A stretch of 54,916 bases of DNA from Prosthecobacter sp. (GTDB lineage Bacteria > Verrucomicrobiota > Verrucomicrobiia > Verrucomicrobiales > Verrucomicrobiaceae): assembly GCF_020439865.1 (NCBI RefSeq), contig NZ_JAGRPF010000132.1, positions 1 through 54,916 of the forward strand. Direction: 5' to 3'. The position numbers and the translations under genes are program-made. The notes beneath the pieces are model-generated. The model made no database searches. It was given only the letters and a program-made list of their open reading frames with translations, and was not told the origin of the DNA. Positions 26,823 to 34,998 of this stretch are shown here, piece after piece (position 1 is the first letter of the stretch; every line of letters begins with the position of its first letter).

Positions 26823-27500
26823 CTATGCGGCCATGAATTCCTGACGACCATTCGCCAGGAGTCCATGCTCGACGCAGTAACGTGCGATTTTGGCTCCTGA
26901 ATCGATGCCCGTCTTTTTCCAGATGTTGTGCTTGTGAACCGACACGGTCTTGGCCGAGAGATTCAGATCCAGCGAGATGGCCTTCAGGCTCTTGCCTTGG
27001 GCGATCTGCAGGAAGATCTCCAGTTCGCGATTGCTCAGGACCTTGTGCATTTCCTTTTCTCCGGTCGGAAGACGAACGGCGTTTTCCGCGAAGGATTGAG
27101 CGACACTGCGCGAGAGGTACTTCTTGCCGCGCAACGCCGACTGGATGGCGTTCACGATCTCGCTGGGCGGCGAGTCTTTGGCCACATAGCCGCAGGCTCC
27201 GGCTTTCAGCGCTCGTTCGATCCACAGCGCCTCGATGTGCATGCTGACGATGATGCACGCGGGAGAAGGCATGGCTGCCGAAAAATCGGCCAGAAGCGTG
27301 AGCCCTGAGCAGTCCGACATCTCGATGTCAATGAGCACGACGTCGATGTCTTGATGGGAAGACAACTCGCGCGCCTTTTCAGCACTGGTTGCCACGATGA
27401 CTTCGAAGTCTTTGAGCATCAGGCGCAGATACTGTCCCAAGGTCTCGGCAAACATGGCATGGTCGTCAACGATCAGGATTCTCTTAGGGGGATGTGTCAT
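26823..27500 (-). CDS. NarL/FixJ-family response regulator
   Basis: A 225-residue DNA-binding response regulator. Residues 1-125 are a canonical receiver: RILIVDDHAMF (acidic pocket), phosphoacceptor Asp58 in VVLIDIE, and Lys108 in GYVAKDSPP. Residues ~155-215 are a LuxR-type helix-turn-helix (LSNRELEIFLQIAQGKSLKAI, LSAKTVSVHKHNIWKKTG). No cognate kinase gene adjoins it. It is clearly similar to the regulator at 40550-41200 in both domains. Placed head-on against the end of the EPS operon and upstream of the exosortase module, it may regulate either; that is inference. No clear ribosome-binding site precedes the ATG. Confidence 0.9.
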   Translation of the reverse strand: MTHPPKRILIVDDHAMFAETLGQYLRLMLKDFEVIVATSAEKARELSSHQDIDVVLIDIEMSDCSGLTLLADFSAAMPSPACIIVSMHIEALWIERALKAGACGYVAKDSPPSEIVNAIQSALRGKKYLSRSVAQSFAENAVRLPTGEKEMHKVLSNRELEIFLQIAQGKSLKAISLDLNLSAKTVSVHKHNIWKKTGIDSGAKIARYCVEHGLLANGRQEFMAA

Positions 27501-27920
27501 CGTTTCGGAGGGAGTGAGGATGAGAGTGAGTTAATTCTGTCAGCAGCAACGATTGTGACTGCTATGACGATCTAATTTGTATGGTATTACTTATATTACG
27601 CCTAAATTAAGTTTCATTTCTTTACCCCAAACATTCGCAACGTTAAGCGACCATTTACCGGCAGACGCCAGTTATCTGAGAGGGGTGGCCTTCAGTCCTC
27701 TCGCACGCTCTCGAAACATCATTCGCGACCTTGTTGACCGTGCGAAGGCGCGACTTAGAATCCGGTTCAGCCCATCACGAAATTGAACCCGGCATAAGCC
27801 CGTGCTTAGCTCATTACGAATGAAGGGTTTAATGACCTGAAGCCCATCTGGACTCAAAGTTCCCGCCAGCTTCACAACCGCCGATTCATCAACAGCAAGG
27901 CTGCGGGAAGTGTTTGATTT
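27501..27920. promoter_or_regulatory. Divergent intergenic region, AT-rich near 27570-27640
   Basis: These 420 bases separate two divergently read regulator genes. The part from about 27565 to 27640 is much richer in A and T than its surroundings (TATGGTATTACTTATATTACG), as expected for promoters of one or both regulators. I could not fix -35/-10 boxes with confidence. A 69-codon + frame at 27577-27786 matches no family and has no ribosome-binding site; I do not call it. The rest shows nothing recognisable. Confidence 0.45.
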
Positions 27921-28703
27921 ATGACCACCAACCATGCTCGCAACGGAGACAACAATCTGCCAATCATTGAGCCCGACGTTTCCTCTCTTCTTCACGTTTC
28001 TGAAACACGGCTTCGAACTGTCAGGAGCCAGGAGCGACCGGCTGGGGATACACGCTTAACCACCACGGACATGTGCAGATGTTTGTTGTTTCATCCGAGC
28101 GAGATCACCCGCTCAAGCTGGCGGCTGCTGTTGAAAAAGTTCCTGCCCGAGTGCCAGACGCGAGAAGCATGCGACCTCGTAGAAATCCACGACCTCGCGG
28201 AGCAGGGGCTGGTTGATGTGCTGATGATGGAGTTTCGACCTTGCGATCTTGATCACGGACTGGAAGAACTAAAATCCGTGATCTCTTTGACCGGAGGCCG
28301 GCACGTCATGCTCATGTGTGGATCGCCCGCGCACGTGACGGCTCGAACCGCGATGCAGGCTGGTGCCTCCGTGTTTCTGGGCTGCAACGAGTCCGTGGAC
28401 GAATTGAAACGTGCCATGCACGCCGCGATTGAGGGCGTGCCATACATCTCGAGCGAGCTGGCATCCGTGCTGGCCTGCTCATCCGTCTCTGCCGATGACT
28501 CTTATGTTGAGGAAGACTCGCATCAGGGTGCCCTCTCGACGCGTGAAGAGGAAGTCTTGAACCTGCTTGTCTCAGGGCTGAGGCCCAGCCAGGTCGCCGG
28601 ACGACTCGGCTTGAGCATGAAGACCATTTCGAGTCACAAACGCAATGCGCTGGGCAAGCTGGGAGTGACGAACATTTTAGAGGCGGTGCGGCTTTGGGTC
28701 TGA
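27921..28703 (+). CDS. LuxR-type regulator with degenerate receiver domain
   Basis: A 260-residue protein. Residues 51-175 have the receiver fold pattern (CRCLLFHPSEITRSS, VDVLMMEFRP, GASVFLG) and residues ~203-260 a LuxR helix-turn-helix (LSTREEEVLNLLVSGLRPSQVAGRLGLS split by the usual turn, KTISSHKRNALGKLG). The acidic pocket is replaced by HPSE, the phosphoacceptor Asp by Glu104, and the conserved Lys by Gly154. It is therefore unlikely to be phosphorylated and may be locked or respond to another cue. A GGGAAG site about 11 bases upstream supports the start, although Met51 begins the domain exactly. It lies directly upstream of the PEP-CTERM and exosortase genes and is a good candidate regulator of them. 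Confidence 0.8.
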   Translation: MTTNHARNGDNNLPIIEPDVSSLLHVSETRLRTVRSQERPAGDTRLTTTDMCRCLLFHPSEITRSSWRLLLKKFLPECQTREACDLVEIHDLAEQGLVDVLMMEFRPCDLDHGLEELKSVISLTGGRHVMLMCGSPAHVTARTAMQAGASVFLGCNESVDELKRAMHAAIEGVPYISSELASVLACSSVSADDSYVEEDSHQGALSTREEEVLNLLVSGLRPSQVAGRLGLSMKTISSHKRNALGKLGVTNILEAVRLWV

Positions 28704-28784
28704 AGCCATTCACAGGGAGTCGTAAGGCTTCACTTACCATTCGGAGTTTGTGTCCTTTTTCATTTCATCGATCATGTGGTTGTT

Positions 28785-29507
28785 ATGAAAATACTTCCCA
28801 TTTTAGCATCACTCACACTCATCACTCCGCTCGCCAGTCGGGCAGAGGTCATCGTTCAAAACGTCGATTTTGGCACGATCACCGGAGACAGCCAGCTCTC
28901 CTTCTCCCAGTTCGACACTTCACTCGGCACACTGACCGACGTGACACTTTCCTGGACGGTGAACTCGAGCATCTCCACGGCTTCCATCACAAATCAAAAC
29001 GCCGGAACGGTGACGGTCAGCAAGATCACCTTCACCAACACGGTGGAGGGCTATGTGCCTTCCGTCGGAAGCTCGGGCGATCTGGTTGCTGAAGTGGCCA
29101 AATCCAAATCCGTGACACCTGCCGGCGGAACCGTGACGTTGAACCCGGGCGAATCCTACGTCGTCAACAACGTGGTCTTCAGCGGCTTCACCCAGACCGA
29201 CAGCTACACTTCCGCGGATTCCAATTTTAGTTCGTTCCAAGGAACCGGCAGCGTGCCCCTGTATCTGACCAACACGTTCGGCGCTACTCCGACCGCGTCG
29301 GGTTCCGGCAGCACCACCTCGTGGCTGACCAGCATCACCGGCAGCACCACCGGCAATCTCCAAGTCAGTTACACCTATACCGCTGCGGTCCCCATCGCGC
29401 CGGTCCCCGAGCCCTCCTCCATCCTGCTGGGTGGCGGCAGCATTCTGTGTCTGGCAGGTTTCGCCTTCAACCGTCGCCGGAAAGGCGCGAATGCAGTTCT
29501 GGTCTGA
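28785..29507 (+). CDS. PEP-CTERM protein with choice-of-anchor E-like domain
   Basis: A secreted protein of about 240 residues. It has an N-terminal signal peptide (KILPILASLTLITPLASRAE) and a Ser/Thr/Gly-rich beta-sandwich body. LSFSQFDTSLGTLTDVTLSW matches the start of choice-of-anchor E domains. At the C-terminus stands a full PEP-CTERM tripartite signal: VPEPSS, a hydrophobic helix, and the basic end FNRRRK. Exosortases recognise and cleave this signal. The exosortase gene begins about 70 bases downstream, so this is its obvious substrate. I chose the ATG at 28785; a GTG at 28776 would add three residues. The mature protein is probably a surface or EPS-matrix component. Confidence 0.85.
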   Translation: MKILPILASLTLITPLASRAEVIVQNVDFGTITGDSQLSFSQFDTSLGTLTDVTLSWTVNSSISTASITNQNAGTVTVSKITFTNTVEGYVPSVGSSGDLVAEVAKSKSVTPAGGTVTLNPGESYVVNNVVFSGFTQTDSYTSADSNFSSFQGTGSVPLYLTNTFGATPTASGSGSTTSWLTSITGSTTGNLQVSYTYTAAVPIAPVPEPSSILLGGGSILCLAGFAFNRRRKGANAVLV

Positions 29508-29575
29508 CTCTCACTCCATCTCCCCCTGCTCTCTTGAAAAACTCAACACAGGCAGAACTCAGGTCTGGAAGGCTC

Positions 29576-31111
29576 ATGGCCATGTCCACCTCCATCGTCT
29601 GCCTGCTGTTTTCGTTGCATGAGATCTGGGTGAGGCATCCGGCCAGTCATTTTTTTCCGCTCCCTCTGGCCGCCTGGCTCCTGCTGATCACGCGTCACCA
29701 GATGTTGCGCAGCCTGCATCAGCCAAAGAACCCCGCGATGTTCGGCTGGCTGGTGGCGATCCATCTTCTGCTGGCGCTCGCCGCCTTCGTTCTCATTTCT
29801 CCGTTCCTGGCAGGCCTCGCTTTTCTCGCGGCTTCGGTGGCATTGGCGGCCGCCAAAGGACGGGACGGCGAGGACGAGGCTCCTGCGTGGTCGCTGCCCG
29901 CTCTCGCTTTGTTTCTGATCCCTCCGCCGATGATGCTGGATCAGGACATGCATCAAATGCTCGCCGGACTCGCTGCGCGGCTCAGCCAGGGCTGGCTCGA
30001 TGCCATGCAGGTGCTGCATGTGGTGCAGGGCACCATCGTGGCCACGCCTGAGAAGAGATTCTTTGTCGACGACGCCTGCAGCGGCACGAACTCCATGCTC
30101 GTCGCCATCTGCGTGGCCGTGATCATCTGCAGCTTCAATCGAAGAACTCCGGGCCACGCGGTGGCGCTGCTGGCGGCGACGGCTCTGATCTCCATCACAT
30201 CCAATGTGCTGCGCATCTGCCTGATGATCGGCGGTCTACGCTTCTGGGGATTGGAGCTCGACCACGGCTGGGTTCACGATGCCGTGGGCGTGGCCTTTTT
30301 CCTGCTTGATCTCCTGTTGGTCTGGAGCGCGGATCACGGCTTGCATTTCATCATTAATGGCCGCCCGCCAGACACCGGATCATCCCGTTGGGACACTGAC
30401 GTAACTTGTCGACCGGCGGCCATCTCTGCGGCCCTCGGTCGGATGAATCTCTGCGTGGCATTCATCGGCCTGGTGCTGCTCGTCGGTCCAGAAGTTCTCA
30501 CGTTGACCCGCCCCGCCCCTATCGCTCAGACTCAGGACGGGCCCGACGAATTTCACATGCCGGAGCAGCTCGCCGGCTGGACTCGGAGTGGTGACCAGCC
30601 CGTGGAAAACTCCATGGTCGGCAATCTGGGCGTGCGTAACCAGGTGTGGGTTTACCGCAAAGACGGCCTCGAGGCTTTTGTCGCCATCAACTTTCCATTC
30701 CAAGGATTTCACGACACACGTCTGTGCTACGCGGGACAGGGATGGCAGTTTCAAAAGCAGAAGGACGAGGTGCTGCCGGGCGAGACCAAAAAATCTGTGC
30801 GCTACCTTGAAATGACACAGCCCACCGAAATGACGCGGGCGCACTTGTGGCTGAGCGTGGTCGACGGACTCGGAACCACGCAGGAATTCACGACCGGGAA
30901 GCTGCTGGGCGGCATGGGTGAACGTCTGCTCACGCGCTGGTCCAACCCGGGGCCGGAGCCCACCACCTATGTGGTGCAGGTCTTGACGGTCGAGCCTGAA
31001 ACCGACGACTGGAAGCAAAGCGCCTTCACCGAACTGCTCGCCGAAGCACGCGGCCGCATGGCCGATGCCCTCTCAAACCACAGCCCTCAATCCGCGGAGG
31101 AAAGCGAATGA
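29576..31111 (+). CDS. Exosortase fused to EpsI domain
   Basis: About 511 residues. The N-terminal ~260 form a multi-helix membrane domain with the exosortase catalytic triad: Cys168 in DDACSGTNS, Arg213 in SNVLRI, His234 in DHGWVHDAVG. These proteins cleave PEP-CTERM tails, much as archaeosortases and sortases do. From ~285 a further membrane helix leads to a periplasmic EpsI (DUF3485) domain (MPEQLAGWTRSGD, HDTRLCYAGQGWQFQ), a partner usually encoded as a separate gene. A GGAAGG site at 29567-29572 supports ATG 29576, or 29582 with better spacing; a longer upstream frame overlaps the PEP-CTERM gene. The stop overlaps the next gene (ATGA). Confidence 0.88.
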   Translation: MAMSTSIVCLLFSLHEIWVRHPASHFFPLPLAAWLLLITRHQMLRSLHQPKNPAMFGWLVAIHLLLALAAFVLISPFLAGLAFLAASVALAAAKGRDGEDEAPAWSLPALALFLIPPPMMLDQDMHQMLAGLAARLSQGWLDAMQVLHVVQGTIVATPEKRFFVDDACSGTNSMLVAICVAVIICSFNRRTPGHAVALLAATALISITSNVLRICLMIGGLRFWGLELDHGWVHDAVGVAFFLLDLLLVWSADHGLHFIINGRPPDTGSSRWDTDVTCRPAAISAALGRMNLCVAFIGLVLLVGPEVLTLTRPAPIAQTQDGPDEFHMPEQLAGWTRSGDQPVENSMVGNLGVRNQVWVYRKDGLEAFVAINFPFQGFHDTRLCYAGQGWQFQKQKDEVLPGETKKSVRYLEMTQPTEMTRAHLWLSVVDGLGTTQEFTTGKLLGGMGERLLTRWSNPGPEPTTYVVQVLTVEPETDDWKQSAFTELLAEARGRMADALSNHSPQSAEESE

Positions 31112-32574
31112 TCGACCAATACATTCACGACGCACGCTACCGCCTCATCCAACTGCTCGATGAGCGCAGGCCCTTGGACGGTCTTCTCGGACTGCCGGCG
31201 TTCTTCACCCTCGTCCTGCTGGCATTCATGTGCCTGAACTCGCGCGAAGCCTCGGACCGCGAGCATCTGGACAAGCTGGAACGTCAGGCCCAGGCTCATC
31301 TCGACCGAGGACACTTTGCAGAAGCCCACATCGCCGCCATCCGGCTCACCAAGGATCAGGCTCAAAGCCAGAAGGCCCTCCTGATCGAAGCCAAAGCCCT
31401 ACGTGGCATGGGCCGCGAGGCGGACGCTCTTCGTCTTCTCTCACATCTCGCCCCCTTGGAGCGTCCGGGTTACGCCCCCGCCCATGTGTTGCAGTCGGTG
31501 ATTCTGCTGGGACAAACGAAACCCGATGTCCAGATGGCCTGGCGGCACCTGGACAACGCCCTCCTCAGTGATCCCTCCAATCAGGACGCACTGGAACTCG
31601 CCGCACGTTTTGCCGCCGGACGGCGGGATTGGAATACGGTGCTGCAGTATCTCCAAAAACTGGAGCTTGAAAAACGCGCCGACCTCCTGCTCATGAAAGC
31701 CACCGCCCTGCAGTTTTCCGGACAGGAAAAGGAGGCGGTCAAAATTGCCAAACAAGCCGAGGACGCCCTGCGCGAACTGCAGAAATCCGTCACCACGGGA
31801 ACAGACCAGATTCGCTTCTCCATCGCCGCCAGCCTCAGTCTGCAGCGCCAGTTTGAGCAGGCCGTTCAATGGATGCTCGGAACCGCCCACACCCCACCGA
31901 CCAAAGAAGAGCGCCAGGTCATCGCCGGCATCTATCTCTCTTGGAGCCGCCATCTCAAAACCCAGCCCGCCGCCGATCCGCTGAAAGTGATGAGCCTGCT
32001 CGAACAGGGCATCCAGATCAGCCCGGAGAGCCAGGACCTGATCATGGCCTTCCTCAACGACTGCGACGAACTCCCCATGAGCGGCGGCGAACGACTGCAG
32101 CAAGTCGGCAAGGTGCTGAACAAAGGAGGCATCGCCACATCCTTCATGCACTACTACCAGGGCGTGCAGGAATGGAAGCAGGGGAACAAGGACGCCGCGC
32201 GTTTTCACTTCGAACTCGCCGGCTCGCTCAATCCCGGCTTTGGCGTCATCAGCAACAACCTCGCCATGGCCATCGCCTCCGTGTCATACGACCGGTCCGA
32301 CCTCGAACGAGCCCTCGCCATGATGAACGAACTGCTCCGGCAGCAGCCCAACAATCCATTCTATCTCGACACCCGCGGTCACGTTCTCATCAAGCTCAGC
32401 CGGTTCCAAGAAGCTGCACGTGACCTGGCACGAGCGCTCCCAGATGCGCAGGACAAGGCCTCTGCCAATGCCACGCTCGCGACGGTGTACAAAAAACTTG
32501 GCATGCCAGTACTGGCCGCACAGCATCTATCCATGGCGGGTCAGAATGCCGAATCCAATCCCTTCGTGAAATGA
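31108..32574 (+). CDS. Membrane-anchored TPR-repeat protein of the exosortase module
   Basis: A 488-residue protein. One hydrophobic helix near residues 28-46 (GLPAFFTLVLLAFMCLN) probably anchors it with the bulk in the periplasm. The rest is alpha-helical with TPR-like repeats (AQAHLDRGHFAEAHIAAIRL, LALAASFAAG-type helices, AMMNELLRQQPNNPFYLDTRG, ARDLARALPDAQDKASANAT). Large TPR proteins are a regular companion of PEP-CTERM/exosortase EPS loci (for example PrsT-type), where they are thought to scaffold export or sorting. The start overlaps the exosortase stop by four bases. Orthology to PrsT is not claimed. Confidence 0.75.
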   Translation: MIDQYIHDARYRLIQLLDERRPLDGLLGLPAFFTLVLLAFMCLNSREASDREHLDKLERQAQAHLDRGHFAEAHIAAIRLTKDQAQSQKALLIEAKALRGMGREADALRLLSHLAPLERPGYAPAHVLQSVILLGQTKPDVQMAWRHLDNALLSDPSNQDALELAARFAAGRRDWNTVLQYLQKLELEKRADLLLMKATALQFSGQEKEAVKIAKQAEDALRELQKSVTTGTDQIRFSIAASLSLQRQFEQAVQWMLGTAHTPPTKEERQVIAGIYLSWSRHLKTQPAADPLKVMSLLEQGIQISPESQDLIMAFLNDCDELPMSGGERLQQVGKVLNKGGIATSFMHYYQGVQEWKQGNKDAARFHFELAGSLNPGFGVISNNLAMAIASVSYDRSDLERALAMMNELLRQQPNNPFYLDTRGHVLIKLSRFQEAARDLARALPDAQDKASANATLATVYKKLGMPVLAAQHLSMAGQNAESNPFVK

Positions 32575-32649
32575 AGCGGATAGGATCGCGCGGCCAATGG
32601 TTTTGCAGAAGTGCTCTGTTCGAATCGGACCGGCGAACGTATTCATATC

Positions 32650-33300
32650 TCACTCCGCGTCCACGCGGGGGCCAGCAGTCTCCGTCACGCAGCTTAGCCA
32701 TGTGAAGACCGGAGTTCTTGGCGAGTAAAGCCGTCGGAGCTGAGCGAAGCTGTCGTGGTCCGGCCGTTTGTAGGGGCCCATCTCGCTCATTGTGTGATCA
32801 TGTTCATGGGTGTGCTGTAAGCCGAGCACGTGGCCAATCTCGTGAGGCAGCCATTCGGTGATGGCGTCGCCCACCAAGGCAAACGATTTCGTGCTCCACC
32901 ACTCGGACGGATCGAGATAGATGCGTCCGGGATGGTCACTCCAAGGAAAGGATGCATGGCCCATGCTTCCAAGTTGCCCATCCCAACGGTGCCCGGGCGG
33001 CGCTTCAAAGCTGACCACGATGTCAGCATCCTCTCCCGTTGCGGCGGAGAACGTGAACACGCTGGCGGACTCCCAATATTTGAAGCTCTTGTCAATTTCC
33101 CGGCGAAGATTAGACTCTGAAAGGTGACGAGGAATAGGGCTGCTAGTATCCAGCCGCCATGTCAGGTGTCGTTTGTTCCAAAGTTGGGGCTTGTAGTAGC
33201 TGATTGGTATTTCCCGCCACTTTTCTTGGGTCAGGGAACAACTGCTGATCAACGACGCAGCGATGGCGACGAAAAAGTGGGTGGCTAGCTTGTGCTTCAT
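32650..33300 (-). CDS. Matrixin-like zinc metalloprotease lipoprotein
   Basis: A 216-residue predicted lipoprotein: hydrophobic N-terminus and lipobox-like ISSC with Cys21. The catalytic part is that of matrix metalloproteases (M10A): HEIGHVLGLQH at 153-163 supplies three zinc-binding His and the catalytic Glu, and a Met in HTMSEM supplies the Met-turn. Upstream, LTWRLD and the ADIVVSFE strand followed by GSMGHASFP and GRIYLD match the matrixin fold, including the structural His region. No propeptide with a cysteine switch is seen. It would be a cell-envelope peptidase. It faces the TPR gene tail to tail; the exosortase module may share its envelope setting, but a functional link is inference. 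Confidence 0.85.
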   Translation of the reverse strand: MKHKLATHFFVAIAASLISSCSLTQEKWREIPISYYKPQLWNKRHLTWRLDTSSPIPRHLSESNLRREIDKSFKYWESASVFTFSAATGEDADIVVSFEAPPGHRWDGQLGSMGHASFPWSDHPGRIYLDPSEWWSTKSFALVGDAITEWLPHEIGHVLGLQHTHEHDHTMSEMGPYKRPDHDSFAQLRRLYSPRTPVFTWLSCVTETAGPRVDAE

Positions 33301-33733
33301 AATCCTTCGCGTATCCGGCTTGAATCTCAGCCATGAGATGAAATCGCAAAGGTGATAGTTGTAAGAGCTATTTCAGGAGCTTTGGAGCCGGATTAAACCG
33401 ATTCCAAAAGACGGCGCACGGTTCTGCGGCCTCCATTCACACAGGATGCCAGAAAATGCCCTCCTGAATGAGGACCATGACCCAAGAAGATCGCAATCCT
33501 CCCAGCTGCGGTGCCAGACCTGCGCATCAGCGATTTTCGCGCAGGTCTTGTCGAGATGTCGATGGAGCTGCGCACAAGGCCGCTCCTCCAAAACTCCAAG
33601 GCGATGCAACGCATCGCAATCAGGGGCGATGCCACTGAGGCATAGCGCGTCGAGCCTCGTCGCCTGTTTAAGAACAAGCGCTCCGGAACCTTGGAACCCG
33701 CAGGTCAGGCGAGGCTCGAACTCAAACCTCGAA
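33301..33733. other. Intergenic region with inverted repeats, no gene called
   Basis: The 433 bases between the metalloprotease and the PhcR-like gene hold short overlapping frames on both strands that match nothing known. Two structures stand out: a hairpin GCGATGC-AAC-GCATCGC at 33601-33617, and a perfect 10-bp inverted repeat TCGAGCCTCG (33650-33659) with CGAGGCTCGA (33710-33719), extended by CCTG/CAGG. The latter lies just past the stop of the six-gene operon on the - strand and could form its transcript end, though no T tract follows. I checked for a tRNA here because of the TTCGAGCCTC string; the arms do not fit. Confidence 0.45.
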
Positions 33734-34984
33734 TCATCCGTTGGGTAACAGGCGTTCCCAAAGGATATCGTTCATCAAGACGTTCGTGATGAATTCGCGG
33801 CTGCTGTCCGCAGGAGGAAGCGGCTTAGGAGCGAAGGCAGGCAGGAGGACATCGAGGATGAGCCCCGTGGCTGTTCGAGGTGACGCGATCCGGCCACCTT
33901 GGTGATAAGCGAGGAGGTATGCGCCCAAGAGAGCAAGCCCCGGGGCTTCTGCACCGGCATCGACATGTGTGAAGAAAGGATCAAACACAGAGCGCAGCAC
34001 TTCGGTGGAAAGTCCTGGGCCATTGTCGGTCAGAGTGAGATGCAGGGATCCTGCATCTGCTGCCTCAGCAGCAGTTTGGGCTGAGAGCTTCACCGCAGTC
34101 CCAGCGGGGAGCAACTCCAGTTCTGTTTGCAGCAACAGATCGATCATCTTCTCAAGCGAAAGTCGGCTGCCTTGCCCCCTCTGCAGTGTGCCGGAGGCTT
34201 CAAACTGAAGGTCAACGCCCTTGGCAGCGAACGCGGGGCCCTGCCGTTCGACCACTGCCCTGATGAGAGCAGCCACATCGATATCCTGCTCGACTGCGGT
34301 GGTGGATTGCAGTTCACCGAGGAGATCGGCGATGCGGGAGGATTGCCGAACCACATGGGCATGAAAATCATGCCAGAACGTAGACTGGCGCAGGCGGTCG
34401 AGATCGAAATCCTGCTGCCCAAGCCGCCCACGAGTCAATTCAAGGAAGGCATGAACAGCACGCAAAGGCTGTTGCAGATGCTGATTCAATCCAGCGGCGG
34501 CAACCCCAAGTCCCATGACGCGATCTGTGATGAGCAGGTTCTGCAATACTGAAAGTTTCTCCTGTAAAAGATCATCACGCTCGTGCTGGAGGATGTAGAA
34601 CTCCATGGCGCGATGGAGCGTATTCCGAACATCGTCCATATCGATGGGCTTGGAGATGTAGCGGAAGATGTTCCCCAAATTGACCGCATCGACGGTGACA
34701 TCATAATCGGCATAAGCCGTGACGATCATTCGAACCAGGCGTGGACGAAGATGGCGGGCGCGTTCGAGCAACTGCACCCCCTTCTCCCCGGGCATTCGCT
34801 GATCTGAAAGCAGAATGCCAATATCGTCTCCGTGTTGCTCGATGAGCTTGAGACCGTCGGCAGCGTTGTTGGCGGTGAGGATGCGAAATTCATCTCCGAA
34901 GGTCTTTTCGAAGTACTTCAATGCCTTCTCTTCATCATCAACGTAAAGAACGGCGTAGCGCTTGAGGTCGTATTGGTTTTGCAT
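33734..34984 (-). CDS. PhcR-like receiver and pseudo-histidine-kinase protein
   Basis: A 416-residue soluble protein. Residues 8-128 are an intact receiver: VLYVDDEEKAL, phosphoacceptor Asp61 in LSDQRMPGEKG, and Lys112 in YISKPID. A coiled linker follows, then a histidine-kinase-like region (~155-385). There the H-box reads GLNQHLQQPL where active kinases have GLXHEINNPL: the phospho-His is Gln168. The N-box Asn is missing, while the G1 box TDNGPG and the F-box FDPFF remain. Ralstonia PhcR has the same receiver-plus-kinase layout. It begins 14 bases after the PhcS-like gene, with AGGA upstream. I chose the ATG at 34984; the longer frame lies inside the kinase gene. Confidence 0.7.
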   Translation of the reverse strand: MQNQYDLKRYAVLYVDDEEKALKYFEKTFGDEFRILTANNAADGLKLIEQHGDDIGILLSDQRMPGEKGVQLLERARHLRPRLVRMIVTAYADYDVTVDAVNLGNIFRYISKPIDMDDVRNTLHRAMEFYILQHERDDLLQEKLSVLQNLLITDRVMGLGVAAAGLNQHLQQPLRAVHAFLELTRGRLGQQDFDLDRLRQSTFWHDFHAHVVRQSSRIADLLGELQSTTAVEQDIDVAALIRAVVERQGPAFAAKGVDLQFEASGTLQRGQGSRLSLEKMIDLLLQTELELLPAGTAVKLSAQTAAEAADAGSLHLTLTDNGPGLSTEVLRSVFDPFFTHVDAGAEAPGLALLGAYLLAYHQGGRIASPRTATGLILDVLLPAFAPKPLPPADSSREFITNVLMNDILWERLLPNG

Positions 34985-34998
34985 GTGGAGGTGTCCTT

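Noticed and set aside
26598..26900. A 100-codon + frame past the Wzc-type kinase
   Set aside because: It runs through the strong terminator and into the opposite-strand regulator; nothing in it is recognisable.
27577..27786. A 69-codon + frame in the divergent regulator gap
   Set aside because: No ribosome-binding site, no family resemblance, and it starts in the AT-rich promoter-like stretch.
29321..29575. N-terminal extension of the exosortase frame
   Set aside because: It overlaps the PEP-CTERM gene, is His/Arg/Pro-rich, and lacks a ribosome-binding site, while GGAAGG precedes the ATG at 29576.
33640..33740. tRNA-like string with TTCGAGCCTC on the - strand
   Set aside because: The T-arm pairing is poor and no matching acceptor, D or anticodon arms could be found.
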